A stretch of 57,419 nt of DNA from Paenibacillus lemnae (GTDB lineage: Bacteria > Bacillota > Bacilli > Paenibacillales > Paenibacillaceae), in assembly GCF_012933385.1 (NCBI RefSeq), contig NZ_JABBPN010000023.1, positions 1 through 57,419 on the forward strand. The letters are read 5' to 3'. A program made the position numbers and the translations under genes. The notes below the pieces were generated by a model. The model was not told where the DNA came from. It saw only the letters and a list, made by a program, of their open reading frames with translations, and made no database searches. Positions 18,518 to 27,574 of the stretch are shown piece after piece (positions within the stretch are counted from its first letter, which is position 1; each line of letters opens with the position of its first letter).

Positions 18518-18748
18518 TTACGGAAGCAGCGGAGAACGTGTTGTAGATGAACTGCTGCTCGCCAGCTGATTTCCTGTTGTGTTTGATGTCAAGTTAGGAG
18601 TTGAGGTTGTACTCTGTGAAGACGTATTATTGGACAAATATTTACCTTTCAGATCCTGAACCTGATTCATTAATTTCTGGCGTGCGTCCTTATTGCGAAG
18701 AAGATAAGCTGCACCAACACCGACTGCGGTCCACAATGCTTTACCCAT
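18518..18748 (-). CDS. small YtxH-like protein
   Basis: A 76-residue protein. A short hydrophobic, glycine-containing N-terminus (ALWTAVGVGAAYLL) is followed by RNKDARQKLMNQVQDLKGK, then a Ser/Thr/Asn-rich disordered tail. The arrangement recalls YtxH-like stress or envelope proteins, but no domain can be named with certainty. The ATG is preceded by AGGAGGCAG and it has its own terminator. Confidence 0.75.
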   Translation of the reverse strand: MGKALWTAVGVGAAYLLRNKDARQKLMNQVQDLKGKYLSNNTSSQSTTSTPNLTSNTTGNQLASSSSSTTRSPLLP

Positions 18749-18936
18749 AATAACTGCCTCCTTAGTAATTTTAATTTTTGTGTGTGTCTCTCATGTACTA
18801 GAATTTACCCGGTGACAGAAGAACGAAACAATAACTCAATATAAATACGTTTCCATTTGCACAGCAAGCAGGCTTCATATATTATTTTTATATCAGCACA
18901 AGTTCATATTCTAATCTTGTATAAGATGAAAGTGAG

Positions 18937-19785
18937 TTGTATACCAAAATCATGAGATCCATAGCGTGGGTAACGGACAGCACAAGTACATTAGATCCTG
19001 AATTTGCAGCGAGCCATCATATTTATATCGTACCGTTAAGATTAATTCTGGGCCAGGAAGAATATAAAGAAAGTGTGGACATATCTCCGGAAGATTTTTA
19101 TGTGAAAATGCATAATGAAAGCAAGGTAAGCAGTTCACAGCCACCGATTGGCGAATTCATTGAACTGTATGAATCGTTAAAGGAACGATACGATGATATT
19201 ATTGCCATTCACTGTTCCTCCGAGCTGAGCGGTACCTTGAATTCGTCGCTCCAGGCTGCAGAGATTGCAGATGTTCCCATTATCGGTATTGATTCAAAAT
19301 TCGGGGCGTTTCCCCTTTGTGAGATGGTGAAGGCTGGGGTTGCATGGCATCAGGAAGGTCATACGGCGCAGGAGATCCGAGATAAAATTTTGTCTATGAT
19401 TAACAACACTTCATTTTACTTGATTCCAGCCAGCTTGAATCGCCTTCATGCCAGCGGACGGGTATCGGGTACCCAGCTGCTGCTGAGTAATCTACTTAAA
19501 ATCCATCTCCTTCTGCGTTTTGATGAAGGCAAAGTAGTTGTGGATGAGAAAATACGTACATTCAAAAAAGCCCGGCAAAAAATGATGGATTATTTATCTC
19601 TTGACATTTCCCGAATTGAAAAGGCTTGTATCATGCATGCTAACAATCTGGATGAAGCTAAAGTGATCCAACAGGAGCTGGCTCTTCTCCATCCCGGGCT
19701 GAAAACCGAGATTATGACGTTTATTCCGGTTGCAGGAATTCACGCAGGTGAGGGTACGGTCGCATTAGCCTGGATCAAAATATAA
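18937..19785 (+). CDS. DegV family fatty-acid-binding protein
   Basis: About 280 residues. DegV (FakB-type) proteins bind an acyl chain and present it to the FakA kinase for phospholipid synthesis. Visible are the N-terminal VTDSTSTLDPEF, the fatty-acid head-group site SSQPP near residue 66, HCSSELSGT near 95, and RLHASGRVSG near 170 (family GRIS-like). The C-terminal AGEGTVALAWI is typical. The start may be TTG 18937 or ATG 18952 (MRSIAWVTDS); neither has a convincing ribosome binding site. Confidence 0.88.
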   Translation: MYTKIMRSIAWVTDSTSTLDPEFAASHHIYIVPLRLILGQEEYKESVDISPEDFYVKMHNESKVSSSQPPIGEFIELYESLKERYDDIIAIHCSSELSGTLNSSLQAAEIADVPIIGIDSKFGAFPLCEMVKAGVAWHQEGHTAQEIRDKILSMINNTSFYLIPASLNRLHASGRVSGTQLLLSNLLKIHLLLRFDEGKVVVDEKIRTFKKARQKMMDYLSLDISRIEKACIMHANNLDEAKVIQQELALLHPGLKTEIMTFIPVAGIHAGEGTVALAWIKI

Positions 19786-19830
19786 GATAGTCATAGTAAA
19801 TCAGGATTGCTTCACGTATGGAGCAAAAAT

Positions 19831-19863
19831 AAACAGCCTCAGCAAGGCGCTGAAGGCTGTTTT
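19831..19863 (+). terminator. terminator after degV
   Basis: The stem is AAACAGCC-TCAGC with GCTGA-AGGCTGTTT, with one bulged A, followed by T's. Confidence 0.75.
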
Positions 19864-20008
19864 CCACATGCTGTAATGCACCGGCCATGTCTGTAAATAC
19901 TTTAATATACCAACAATAGTTTCTAGAGGGTGTGATTGGTTGTATATGTTATATAGAACCATGAAGCTGGACTCCAACAGCAGATGACAAATGATGGGGG
20001 GACATGTC

Positions 20009-20167
20009 ATGAAAATCATCATAACTCAGAAGGAAGCAATGGAAAAAAAGGTTTGGGATGAATTAGTCATGATGTTCGGTCTTCAAGATAAAGAAGATCA
20101 GGTATGGGAAAATGAACAGTTTATTTTAACAGAAGAACAAGCCAGGAAGCTTGCTTTAATATCATAA
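20009..20167 (+). CDS. 52-aa hypothetical protein
   Basis: A short cytoplasmic protein beginning MKIIITQKEAMEKKVWDE, acidic, with FILTEEQARKLALIS at the end. It is supported by a strong GGGGGG ribosome binding site a few nt upstream of the ATG and by open frame and codon use. The gene sits 27 nt before nagZ and may be co-transcribed. I do not recognise a family. The ITQKEA-type start and the EEQA(R/K)KL end are reminiscent of small Bacillales proteins that bind partners, but that is a guess. Confidence 0.6.
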   Translation: MKIIITQKEAMEKKVWDELVMMFGLQDKEDQVWENEQFILTEEQARKLALIS

Positions 20168-20194
20168 CGATAAGTGATGCGAGAAAGGTGAAAC

Positions 20195-21469
20195 ATGAAA
20201 AGGCTTATACATATGTTTTGTTTGATTATAGTGTTTGTGCTTGGTTCATTTGGATGCGGACAGAGCCAGAGTGATGAGGGTGCAGATCAGCACCTTCCAG
20301 CAGAAACCAGCCTCGAGCAGGATCTCAAGCCAGAACCAGAACCTGAGGCGGTTCCTGAACAGGCACCCCCAGAGGATCCTGTTGTTCAGCAGATGAAGAC
20401 ACTTTCCGTGGCAGAAAAAATCGGACAGCTTGTCATTATTGGCATTGAAGGCAGTCAGATGGACGATACAGCCAGAAGACTGCTGGAAACCTATCATGTC
20501 GGCGGGTTTATCTTTTTTAAAGACAACATTCAAAATCCATCCCAAGCTGTCCGGCTGTTTAATGAGATAAAGGAAGCGAACGCTCAGCAGCCAATTCCAT
20601 TATGGATGAGCATTGATGAAGAGGGCGGAAGAGTGACGCGTTTACCGGATGAGTTATCCAAGCTGCCAGCAAGCGGGAAGATTGGTAAAGAGAACAATTC
20701 TGATCTTGCTGCCGCTGTAGGAAAACAGATTGGAAAGCGTTTGGCAGCATTCGGATTGAATCTGGTATATGCCCCTGTATTGGATGTTAACAGCAATCCT
20801 GGTAATCCGGTCATCGGCGACCGGGCCTTCAGTGATCAAGCAGAAGTTGTGACGCAGCTGGGTATTGCTCAGATGAAGGGAATACAGGAAAGTGGTGTGG
20901 TTCCAGTTATAAAGCATTTTCCTGGCCACGGTGATACGTCTGTTGACTCTCATACCGGCCTGCCGATTGTGAACCACGGACTTGAGCGTTTAAATCAGCT
21001 TGAACTCCTGCCATTTCGGGAGGCGGTTACTGAAGGTGCTAATGTCGTGATGGTTAGTCATCTTTTGATTACAGAAGTAGACAGCAGTACTCCTGCATCC
21101 TTCTCCAAACCGGTTATAACCGGTCTGCTTCGAGAGAAGTTGGGCTTCCGTGGTGTAGTGATCACAGATGATATGACAATGGGTGCAATTACTGGTGGGG
21201 AATATGATATCGGAGAAGCGGCGGTGCAGTCGATTTTGGCGGGAAGCAATATCGTCATGGTGGGTCATGATTATGTATTGGAAGAAACCGTGATTCAATC
21301 ATTGACAAATGCTGTACAAGAAGGAAGGATATCTGAAGAGGTACTGAATGATCGTGTGCAGACAGTACTTTCGTTAAAGCATAAGCATAATGTATCCGAT
21401 AATAAAGTAGAGATTCCGGATATAGAGAGTCTTAATAACGAGACACTTCAAATCCTGAACAACAAATAA
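20195..21469 (+). CDS. nagZ: beta-N-acetylhexosaminidase (GH3), lipoprotein
   Basis: A wall-recycling enzyme that removes GlcNAc from muropeptides or teichoic acid-linked fragments. It has 424 residues. The lipoprotein signal has Cys at about 21 (LGSFGC, a loose lipobox), followed by an acidic Pro/Glu linker (PEPEPEAVPEQ). The single GH3 catalytic domain carries the NagZ hallmark KHFPGHGDTSVDSH near 240-253, with the acid/base His-Asp dyad, and the nucleophile Asp in ITDDMTMGA near 324. B. subtilis NagZ has an extra C-terminal domain that is missing here. The start follows GAAAGGTG. Confidence 0.9.
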   Translation: MKRLIHMFCLIIVFVLGSFGCGQSQSDEGADQHLPAETSLEQDLKPEPEPEAVPEQAPPEDPVVQQMKTLSVAEKIGQLVIIGIEGSQMDDTARRLLETYHVGGFIFFKDNIQNPSQAVRLFNEIKEANAQQPIPLWMSIDEEGGRVTRLPDELSKLPASGKIGKENNSDLAAAVGKQIGKRLAAFGLNLVYAPVLDVNSNPGNPVIGDRAFSDQAEVVTQLGIAQMKGIQESGVVPVIKHFPGHGDTSVDSHTGLPIVNHGLERLNQLELLPFREAVTEGANVVMVSHLLITEVDSSTPASFSKPVITGLLREKLGFRGVVITDDMTMGAITGGEYDIGEAAVQSILAGSNIVMVGHDYVLEETVIQSLTNAVQEGRISEEVLNDRVQTVLSLKHKHNVSDNKVEIPDIESLNNETLQILNNK

Positions 21470-21514
21470 TGAATTATATAGATTGAAGATACAATTTACA
21501 TGCTTAACGTAGAG

Positions 21515-21624
21515 TGAGAACCAATCTGGAGAAGCGAAGCGGTCGCCTTTATCCCCGGATTTACCCTTATAAGCGTAATAATTCAAAAAATCAGGGGATA
21601 ACAGCGATCGGAAGATGGTTCTCA
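21515..21624 (+). repeat. structured intergenic element, copy A
   Basis: A three-stem nested fold. The outer stem is 9 bp (21515-21523 with 21616-21624). The middle stem is CGGTCGC with GCGATCG (21540-21546 with 21604-21610). The inner stem is 12 bp with one mismatch (21550-21562 with 21588-21600). The conserved unpaired part TCTGGAGAAGCG lies between the outer and middle stems, and ATAATTCAA lies in the terminal loop. Copy B is at 42631-42734 with different outer and inner stem sequences but the same fold. It is intergenic between nagZ and the PAS kinase gene and does not encode a protein. It may be a small RNA, an attenuator or a mobile repeat. Confidence 0.75.
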
Positions 21625-21720
21625 ATCGAAGTGGACCTGTGTGTAATTTAAATGTTCATGCTATATACGAAAAAATAAATAGAAATTTGGACTCAGTTCA
21701 TGCGTGAAAGGCGGGTTACG

Positions 21721-24003
21721 ATGTCAGAAATATCGATAGATCATTCATCTTTTTTTGATCCTATATATCAATTCTCTCCAGTGGGTACAGCGCTTGTTTC
21801 TCTTGAAGGGGAGTGGCGGAGTGCGAATCCAGCCCTTCTGGATCAGCTCGGGTATAGTGAAGCTGAGATTGCAGGCATGGCGTTCAGCGATTACATTCAT
21901 CCAGAGGATGCAGGCAAGGCATTGACCAAGACCTTTGAGCTGCTGAGTCATCAGCAGCCTAAGCACGAATGTGAGCTGCGTTTTATAAAAAAAGATGGTG
22001 ACTTCATATGGATGTCCTATTTTGCATCTGCAGCAAGAGATCAAGATCAAGAGCCGCTGTATTTTGTGGTGAATTTGATTCCTTTGCAGACTATACAAAA
22101 AAATAATCTTGATTTTGCTCAGGAGTCAGAAGAGATGTACAGGCTTGTTTGTGAGCATGCTCAAGAAATCATTTATTATTGTAATGACCACGGAGAATGG
22201 ATGTACTGCTCTCCGGCTGTTTATGAACAGCTGGGGTATACTCCATCAGATATCATCGGCAAAGATAATATGGATTTATATCATCCTGAAGATAAGGAAA
22301 AAGTAAAGGAAGCCCATGAAATTGATAATGACAAAAATATATTGCAGTATCGGTTCAGACATAAAGATGGGGACTATATTTGGTTTGAAACGACATTTCA
22401 ACGTGTGAAGTATAACGGATCATTGCGCAGATTATGTATCAGCCGGGATATTACAGACCGTAAAGATATGGAAACAAAGCTCACCGAGACGGTACAGCGC
22501 TATACATCATTAAAAAAGTATAACCATGATGCAGTCATTTCCCTGGATCTGAAAGGAAATATTATTCACGGGAATGTAATGGCAGAGAAACTGACGGGTT
22601 ATGAGATGGCGCAGCTGGAAGGCATGAACTTCTCCAAGTTAATTGGAGCCGTTAATTTGAGAAAGATTTTGAAGGATTCGTTGAACGACATTTCAATAGA
22701 AAACAATATCAACGGATTGAAGCATAGAGATGGACATGACGTTGAAGTGATTACAACGATCGCACCCATCATTATTAATCAACGAAATGTTGGATTCTAC
22801 GTTATCATCAAAGATATTACAGAGCAGAAGAAGCTGATCCTGGCAAAAGAAATGGCGGAAAATACTAACCAGGCCAAGAGTGCCTTTCTGGCAATGATGA
22901 GCCATGAAATTCGTACACCGATGAACGGTGTCATCGGTATGACTGATTTATTGCTGGAATCGACAGAGCTGGATTCAGAACAGGAAGAATACGTCCATAT
23001 TATCCGCAAGAGCGGAGAATCGCTGCTCAACATTATCAATGATATCCTTGACTTTTCGAAGATCGAATCAGGAAAGACCAGCTTGGTACAGAAACCTTTT
23101 AAGGTACGTGATTTGACCTCGGAAGTGGTACAGCTTTTAAGGCCGAAAGCGATCAAGAAGAATTTGAACATCTCCGTTACCGTATCCAACAATGTACCTT
23201 TACACGTTGTGGGTGATGCCGAGCGTTTAAAACAAGTGCTGATCAATCTGGTCGATAACAGTTTGAAGTTTACGTCTCAGGGCAGCGTGGTTGTTGAAGT
23301 TGAAGCCTTGAACCCTTATGGGAAAACAATGGAGCTCCAATTCGTTGTACACGACACCGGGGTGGGTATACCAGAAGATAAACTCGAAAAATTGTTTGAA
23401 CCATTTTACCAGCTGGATAACTTTATGATCCGTAAACAGGAAGGAACTGGCTTGGGTCTCGCGATCAGCAAAAAGCTTGTTGAACTGATGGGCGGACAGA
23501 TTACCGCTCTGAAGAAAGAAGGTCCTGGTGCTGCTTTTCAATTCAGTGTCATAGTGATGTCCTCCGATCTTTCAGGTGGGTTCGATGCTCCAACCGATGA
23601 AGATCCCTTCTCAGAAGAAACAGGGAGACTGAATATATTAGTAGGCGAGGACAATATCACAAATCAGCTGGTTATACGAAAAATGCTGGAGAAGCTGGGA
23701 CACCATGTATCCATGGCCTCTGATGGCAGAGAAGCTGTAGATATGGCACAAAATGGGTGTTACGATTTGATCTTTATGGATATCCAAATGCCTGAAATGA
23801 ACGGTTTGGAAGCTGCACAGTGCATACGGAAATCCGGTCCGTCGACGGAGAACAGTCCGGTTATCATCGCGGTCACGGCCAATGCACTTAAAGGGGATCG
23901 TGAATATTATTTGTCCCAGGGGATGGATGATTATATAACCAAGCCTTTAAAAAGTTCAGTATTGTCTGAAGTGATTGAAAAGTATTTTAAAGTTGAAAAG
24001 TAA
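21721..24003 (+). CDS. PAS-containing hybrid histidine kinase
   Basis: A soluble sensor kinase of about 760 residues. Three PAS domains lie at about 10-120, 130-250 and 262-370 (each with N-terminal FSPVGTA- or DAVISLD-type starts and PAC tails such as DITDRKDMETK). HisKA follows with MSHEIRTPMNGV and His395, then HATPase_c with LVDNSLKFT, DTGVGIP and GTGLGLA. The C-terminal receiver has Asp687 in FMDIQMPEMNG. The ligand of the PAS domains is unknown. ATG 21721 lies behind GAAAGGCGGG; ATG 21700 is in frame but has no ribosome binding site. The structured element copy A lies in its leader region. Confidence 0.9.
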   Translation: MSEISIDHSSFFDPIYQFSPVGTALVSLEGEWRSANPALLDQLGYSEAEIAGMAFSDYIHPEDAGKALTKTFELLSHQQPKHECELRFIKKDGDFIWMSYFASAARDQDQEPLYFVVNLIPLQTIQKNNLDFAQESEEMYRLVCEHAQEIIYYCNDHGEWMYCSPAVYEQLGYTPSDIIGKDNMDLYHPEDKEKVKEAHEIDNDKNILQYRFRHKDGDYIWFETTFQRVKYNGSLRRLCISRDITDRKDMETKLTETVQRYTSLKKYNHDAVISLDLKGNIIHGNVMAEKLTGYEMAQLEGMNFSKLIGAVNLRKILKDSLNDISIENNINGLKHRDGHDVEVITTIAPIIINQRNVGFYVIIKDITEQKKLILAKEMAENTNQAKSAFLAMMSHEIRTPMNGVIGMTDLLLESTELDSEQEEYVHIIRKSGESLLNIINDILDFSKIESGKTSLVQKPFKVRDLTSEVVQLLRPKAIKKNLNISVTVSNNVPLHVVGDAERLKQVLINLVDNSLKFTSQGSVVVEVEALNPYGKTMELQFVVHDTGVGIPEDKLEKLFEPFYQLDNFMIRKQEGTGLGLAISKKLVELMGGQITALKKEGPGAAFQFSVIVMSSDLSGGFDAPTDEDPFSEETGRLNILVGEDNITNQLVIRKMLEKLGHHVSMASDGREAVDMAQNGCYDLIFMDIQMPEMNGLEAAQCIRKSGPSTENSPVIIAVTANALKGDREYYLSQGMDDYITKPLKSSVLSEVIEKYFKVEK

Positions 24004-24014
24004 AAGAAAACATA

Positions 24015-24045
24015 AAAAACCGGCCTCATGAAGGGCCGGTTGGTT
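24015..24045 (+). terminator. terminator after the PAS kinase gene
   Basis: A GC-rich stem, AACCGGCC with GGCCGGTT, has loop TCATGAAG and is followed by a T/G-rich tail. Confidence 0.75.
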
Positions 24046-24061
24046 GTTTAAATGAGTGAAG

Positions 24062-24090
24062 TTGAAAAAACGTTCTTGATATGATAGAAT
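24062..24090 (+). promoter_or_regulatory. sigma-A-type promoter of the sigma factor gene
   Basis: TTGAAA (24062-24067), a 17-nt spacer and TAGAAT (24085-24090) lie about 90 nt upstream of the ATG. Confidence 0.65.
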
Positions 24091-24177
24091 GAGGGGTAAC
24101 TATATAAGAAGAGTATCAATAATCATATAGTATTATATTAGCATTAATTATAAGAAATGTCAACAGGGGGGCATAGA

Positions 24178-25128
24178 ATGGAAAACCGTAGCAGTGCGGA
24201 TTTTGCACTGGAGCGTGAGGCCGTGGAGCCGGACAAAGCGGTAAATTCTCCAAGTGAGGATTTTACGGTCCGCGATGACCTTTCGCTTCCGCCAGGCATC
24301 AAGATTAGCGATCCAGTTCGTATGTACCTGAAAGAAATAGGAAGAGTTCCTCTTCTCTCGGCGGATGAAGAAGTGGAATTAGCTAAACGGATTAATGAAG
24401 GAGATGAAGAAGCCAAACGGCGTTTGGCTGAAGCCAATCTTCGGCTCGTAGTAAGTATAGCCCGGCGTTATGCCGGCCGAGGCATGCAGTTCCTGGATTT
24501 GATTCAGGAAGGTAATATGGGATTGATCAAAGCCGTAGAGAAATTCGATTATTCCAAGGGCTTTAAGTTCAGCACATATGCGACATGGTGGATTCGTCAA
24601 GCCATTACACGGTCGATTGCGGATCAGGCCAGAACCATCCGGATTCCTGTTCATATGGTAGAGACCATTAACAAGCTGGTCCGCATCTCAAGACAGCTTC
24701 TGCAGGAAATGGGAAGAGAACCGACTCCGGAAGAGATCGGTAAAGAAATGGATATTACTCCGGATAAAGTCCGTGAAATTCTGAAAGTAGCCCAGGAACC
24801 CGTTTCTTTGGAGACACCGGTTGGAGAGGAAAGTGATTCCAATCTGGGCGACTTTATCGAAGATCAGGATGCTTTGGCTCCTTCAGATGCTGCAGCATTT
24901 GAGCTGTTGAAGGAACAGCTGGAGGAAGTGCTGGATACGCTGACAGAGCGTGAAGAGAATGTTCTTCGTCTTCGTTTTGGCCTGGAGGATGGCAGAACCC
25001 GGACACTTGAGGAAGTGGGCCAGGTATTTGGTGTAACCCGGGAACGTATTCGCCAGATTGAAGCCAAAGCGCTGAGAAAATTACGTCACCCCAGCCGCAG
25101 CAAGCGTTTGAAAGATTTCTTGGAATAG
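24178..25128 (+). CDS. SigA/RpoD-like sigma-70 factor lacking region 1.1
   Basis: An RNA polymerase sigma factor of 316 residues. Region 1.2 begins at ISDPVRMYLKEIGRVPLL, and region 2 includes FSTYATWWIRQAITR. Region 3 has RIPVHMVETINKL. Region 4 ends with VFGVTRERIRQIEAKALRK. All DNA-binding parts are close to the housekeeping SigA, but the acidic region 1.1 is replaced by only about 45 residues. The gene is not next to dnaG, where the primary rpoD normally sits. It is therefore likely an additional primary-like (group 1/2) sigma. ATG 24178 is preceded by GGGGGG. It has its own promoter and terminator. Confidence 0.9.
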   Translation: MENRSSADFALEREAVEPDKAVNSPSEDFTVRDDLSLPPGIKISDPVRMYLKEIGRVPLLSADEEVELAKRINEGDEEAKRRLAEANLRLVVSIARRYAGRGMQFLDLIQEGNMGLIKAVEKFDYSKGFKFSTYATWWIRQAITRSIADQARTIRIPVHMVETINKLVRISRQLLQEMGREPTPEEIGKEMDITPDKVREILKVAQEPVSLETPVGEESDSNLGDFIEDQDALAPSDAAAFELLKEQLEEVLDTLTEREENVLRLRFGLEDGRTRTLEEVGQVFGVTRERIRQIEAKALRKLRHPSRSKRLKDFLE

Positions 25129-25140
25129 AATCTCAACATA

Positions 25141-25190
25141 AACAGTCCTCGGAATGAGCATGAACATGCTTCTTTCCAGGGCTGTTTTTA
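25141..25190 (+). terminator. terminator after the sigma gene
   Basis: AACAGTCCT pairs with AGGGCTGTT (one G-U pair), followed by T's. A nested palindrome, GCATGAACATGC, lies in the loop. Confidence 0.75.
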
Positions 25191-25290
25191 TTATGATATG
25201 ATTAAAGTCATGGTAAGGTTATTGGAATAAGATGAATTTACAGGTATAATCGAAAAGAACGTATCGTACACAATGATGGAGGTTTTTAGG

Positions 25291-26220
25291 ATGAGTAATA
25301 TTTTGGTGTTTGGACACAAAAATCCGGATACGGATACAATCTGCTCCGCAATTGCTTATGCTGAATTGAAGAAAGAACTCGGCATTCAGGCAGAGGCAGT
25401 TCGTCTGGGAGAAGTAAACGGAGAGACACGTTTTGCTCTGGATACTTTTAAAGTAGAAGCCCCTCGATTGGTAGAAACCGTATCGAACGAAGTGACGGAT
25501 GTTATTCTGGTTGACCACAACGAACGTCAGCAAAGTGCTGCCGATATCGATCAGGTTCGGGTCATTGAGGTTATTGACCACCACCGGATCGCCAACTTTG
25601 AGACAAGCCACCCTCTCTACTATCGTGCAGAACCAGTAGGGTGTACAGCAACGATCTTGAACAAGATGTATAAAGAAAAAGGGGTAGCCATCCGTAAAGA
25701 AATTGCCGGATTGATGCTCTCTGCGATTATTTCAGACTCTCTGCTGTTCAAATCTCCAACCTGTACAGAAGAAGATATTGCTGCAGCTAGAGAACTGGCT
25801 GAAATTGCAGGGGTCGATGCGGATCAGTACGGTTTGGACATGCTGAAAGCCGGCGCGGATCTAAGCGATAAGACGATTGCTCAGCTTATTTCACTGGATG
25901 CGAAGGAATTTCAAATGGGCGGAGCCAAAGTTGAAATCGCTCAGGTTAATGCTGTGGATACCGCTGAAGTCCTTGCACGTCAAACAGAAATTGAGCAGGC
26001 CATTTCCGGAATCATTTCCGATAAGAATCTTGATCTGTTCGTCTTTGTCGTCACTGATATTCTTAACAATGATTCCGTAGCTTTAGCACTGGGCAGCGAA
26101 TCTCGCGCCGTTGAGAAAGCGTACAAAGTTTCCTTGGAGAACAACACAGCCCTTCTTAAGGGAGTTGTATCCCGCAAATCACAAATCGTACCGGTGCTGA
26201 CTGAAGCATTTAGCCAATAA
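25291..26220 (+). CDS. ppaC: manganese-dependent inorganic pyrophosphatase
   Basis: A cytosolic family II pyrophosphatase (DHH superfamily) that hydrolyses PPi and pulls biosynthetic reactions forward. It has 309 residues, the usual length. Visible are GHKNPDTDTICSA (metal ligands, residues 7-19), DHNE near 76, VIDHHRIANF (DHH motif) near 96, and the C-terminal DHHA2 domain with SRKSQIVP, which binds phosphate. ATG 25291 has GGAGG eight nt upstream. It is monocistronic. Confidence 0.95.
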   Translation: MSNILVFGHKNPDTDTICSAIAYAELKKELGIQAEAVRLGEVNGETRFALDTFKVEAPRLVETVSNEVTDVILVDHNERQQSAADIDQVRVIEVIDHHRIANFETSHPLYYRAEPVGCTATILNKMYKEKGVAIRKEIAGLMLSAIISDSLLFKSPTCTEEDIAAARELAEIAGVDADQYGLDMLKAGADLSDKTIAQLISLDAKEFQMGGAKVEIAQVNAVDTAEVLARQTEIEQAISGIISDKNLDLFVFVVTDILNNDSVALALGSESRAVEKAYKVSLENNTALLKGVVSRKSQIVPVLTEAFSQ

Positions 26221-26415
26221 TTTAATGAAAGACACAGGTTGAATAATTGTCATTATTTTGCGGAGATTTTGAAACCCTTTCGATCACCTTACACCTTATA
26301 CTTATGACATGAAGACACAGGGATTTTGTATGCTGCGTTTAAATCTGCTGGATGGCGGGTAATGGAATATACATGTCGATCGTCTTCATTTCACAGCAAG
26401 GGAGAGGGCTAAGTG

Positions 26416-26937
26416 ATGAAAAAGGTGTTTTTAAAATGGGCAGGCGTATTGGGACTTGTACTTATACTTACTACAACAGTAGGCGCAGCAGCTCCCGGGA
26501 ATTCTGAATATACACCAGTCCAGAAATCCGATAATTTAAAGACAGTCTTTATTCAATCTCTTGAAATGAAGAATGGCGAAATGAAGCTCGTTGTTGACCC
26601 TATTCAGTGGTATGAAGGTGAAGAGGCTCACGAAATATTCCGCAAGCTTGAAGGTGACCCGGAAATGATGGAAGCACCGGACGGATATTATATTGTGAAT
26701 GATGAAGAAGAAGCAATTGAGCTAACGGTCAAGAACAATGCACAGGTACTTCTGCAGCTTTATGACCATACAGGTTTATGGGAAGATGCGCAGATTATTT
26801 GGAATCAGGAAGTTACGTTGAACAAATTTAATTCCATTTTCAAAAACGATAATCTGATTGATATGAAATGGTTTCCTTACCATGTTACGGTGGAAGACGG
26901 TGTTGTCACTCAAATCATTCAGCAATACATCCCATAA
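26416..26937 (+). CDS. secreted hypothetical protein
   Basis: A protein of 173 residues with a signal peptide (KKVFLKWAGVLGLVLILTTTVGAAA). The mature part is acidic, with FIQSLEMKNGEMKLVVDPIQWYEGEEA. I do not recognise a domain. The composition and the WYEG-EEA patch resemble small secreted Paenibacillus proteins of unknown function. The frame allows GTG 26413 or ATG 26416; GGGAGAGG precedes both. A bidirectional terminator follows. Confidence 0.72.
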   Translation: MKKVFLKWAGVLGLVLILTTTVGAAAPGNSEYTPVQKSDNLKTVFIQSLEMKNGEMKLVVDPIQWYEGEEAHEIFRKLEGDPEMMEAPDGYYIVNDEEEAIELTVKNNAQVLLQLYDHTGLWEDAQIIWNQEVTLNKFNSIFKNDNLIDMKWFPYHVTVEDGVVTQIIQQYIP

Positions 26938-26942
26938 ATGAC

Positions 26943-26981
26943 AAGAAGAGCTCCTCGCTGATTAGCGACGGAGCTCTTCTT
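26943..26981. terminator. bidirectional terminator
   Basis: A 12-bp stem, AAGAAGAGCTCC with its complement (26943-26954 with 26970-26981), carries an inner TCGCT/AGCGA stem and lies between convergent genes. Confidence 0.88.
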
Positions 26982-26986
26982 ATCTT

Positions 26987-27478
26987 TCAGATGCTGTCTT
27001 TCTTGCCGGGATTCTGTAAAGGTTGCTGACTTCTGCTGCGGTGATCGTGATGCTTACTATGTTTTCGATCCATCAGTCGTTCTGCAGCTTTATCAAAATT
27101 CAGAGAAGTGCCAAGCGGAACAGGTGCTAGGGAGGCCCTGGCTTTCATCAACTCGACCAACTTAGTTTTGAGATCTTGTCTCGAAATCCCCTGTTTTAAA
27201 GCAATCTCAGAGAGGGTTGATTGGGAAAGTGCCCTATGAAGCTCTCGAGGGTTCATATGGAGAAAGTCAGCTAATTCTTTAAACATGCCATGTTTATGAG
27301 GAGATTGACGCTTAGGCTCCACTTGGGACTTCACCTTTGGTTCCGGAGAGATTTCCGCTTGCGATGTAACCTCCTTATCCAAGGAGGCCGCATCTATGAT
27401 AGGGCTTCCTGCAGTTATACTTAAGATTACGGCTATGATCGTGAGTTGTACAAGAAGCTGCATTCTACGCAATTTCAT
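26987..27478 (-). CDS. secreted protein with tandem helix-turn-helix-like repeats
   Basis: A protein of 163 residues with a signal peptide (QLTIIAVILSITAGSPIIDAA), so it is exported. A Pro/Lys-rich linker precedes a domain that reads like two LxMxPxELxxALxxS repeats: FLHMNPRELHRALSQ, then IALKQGISRQDLKTKL. This pattern is common in Bacillales secreted proteins of unknown role. The C-terminus is basic and His-rich (RKHSKHHDHRSRSQQ), possibly metal- or wall-binding. AAAGGCGG precedes the start. Confidence 0.72.
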   Translation of the reverse strand: MKLRRMQLLVQLTIIAVILSITAGSPIIDAASLDKEVTSQAEISPEPKVKSQVEPKRQSPHKHGMFKELADFLHMNPRELHRALSQSTLSEIALKQGISRQDLKTKLVELMKARASLAPVPLGTSLNFDKAAERLMDRKHSKHHDHRSRSQQPLQNPGKKDSI

Positions 27479-27574
27479 ATTGTTTCCGCCTTTCTGTATA
27501 GATGATGGGTCATGTACAGTGTGTCCGACTGACCAAAAATCATCCCGAAATAGGACGGATAACGGAAAAATTGT

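Noticed and set aside
26221..26412. Riboswitch before the secreted 173-aa protein gene
   Set aside because: The gap has no conserved riboswitch core or convincing nested stems.
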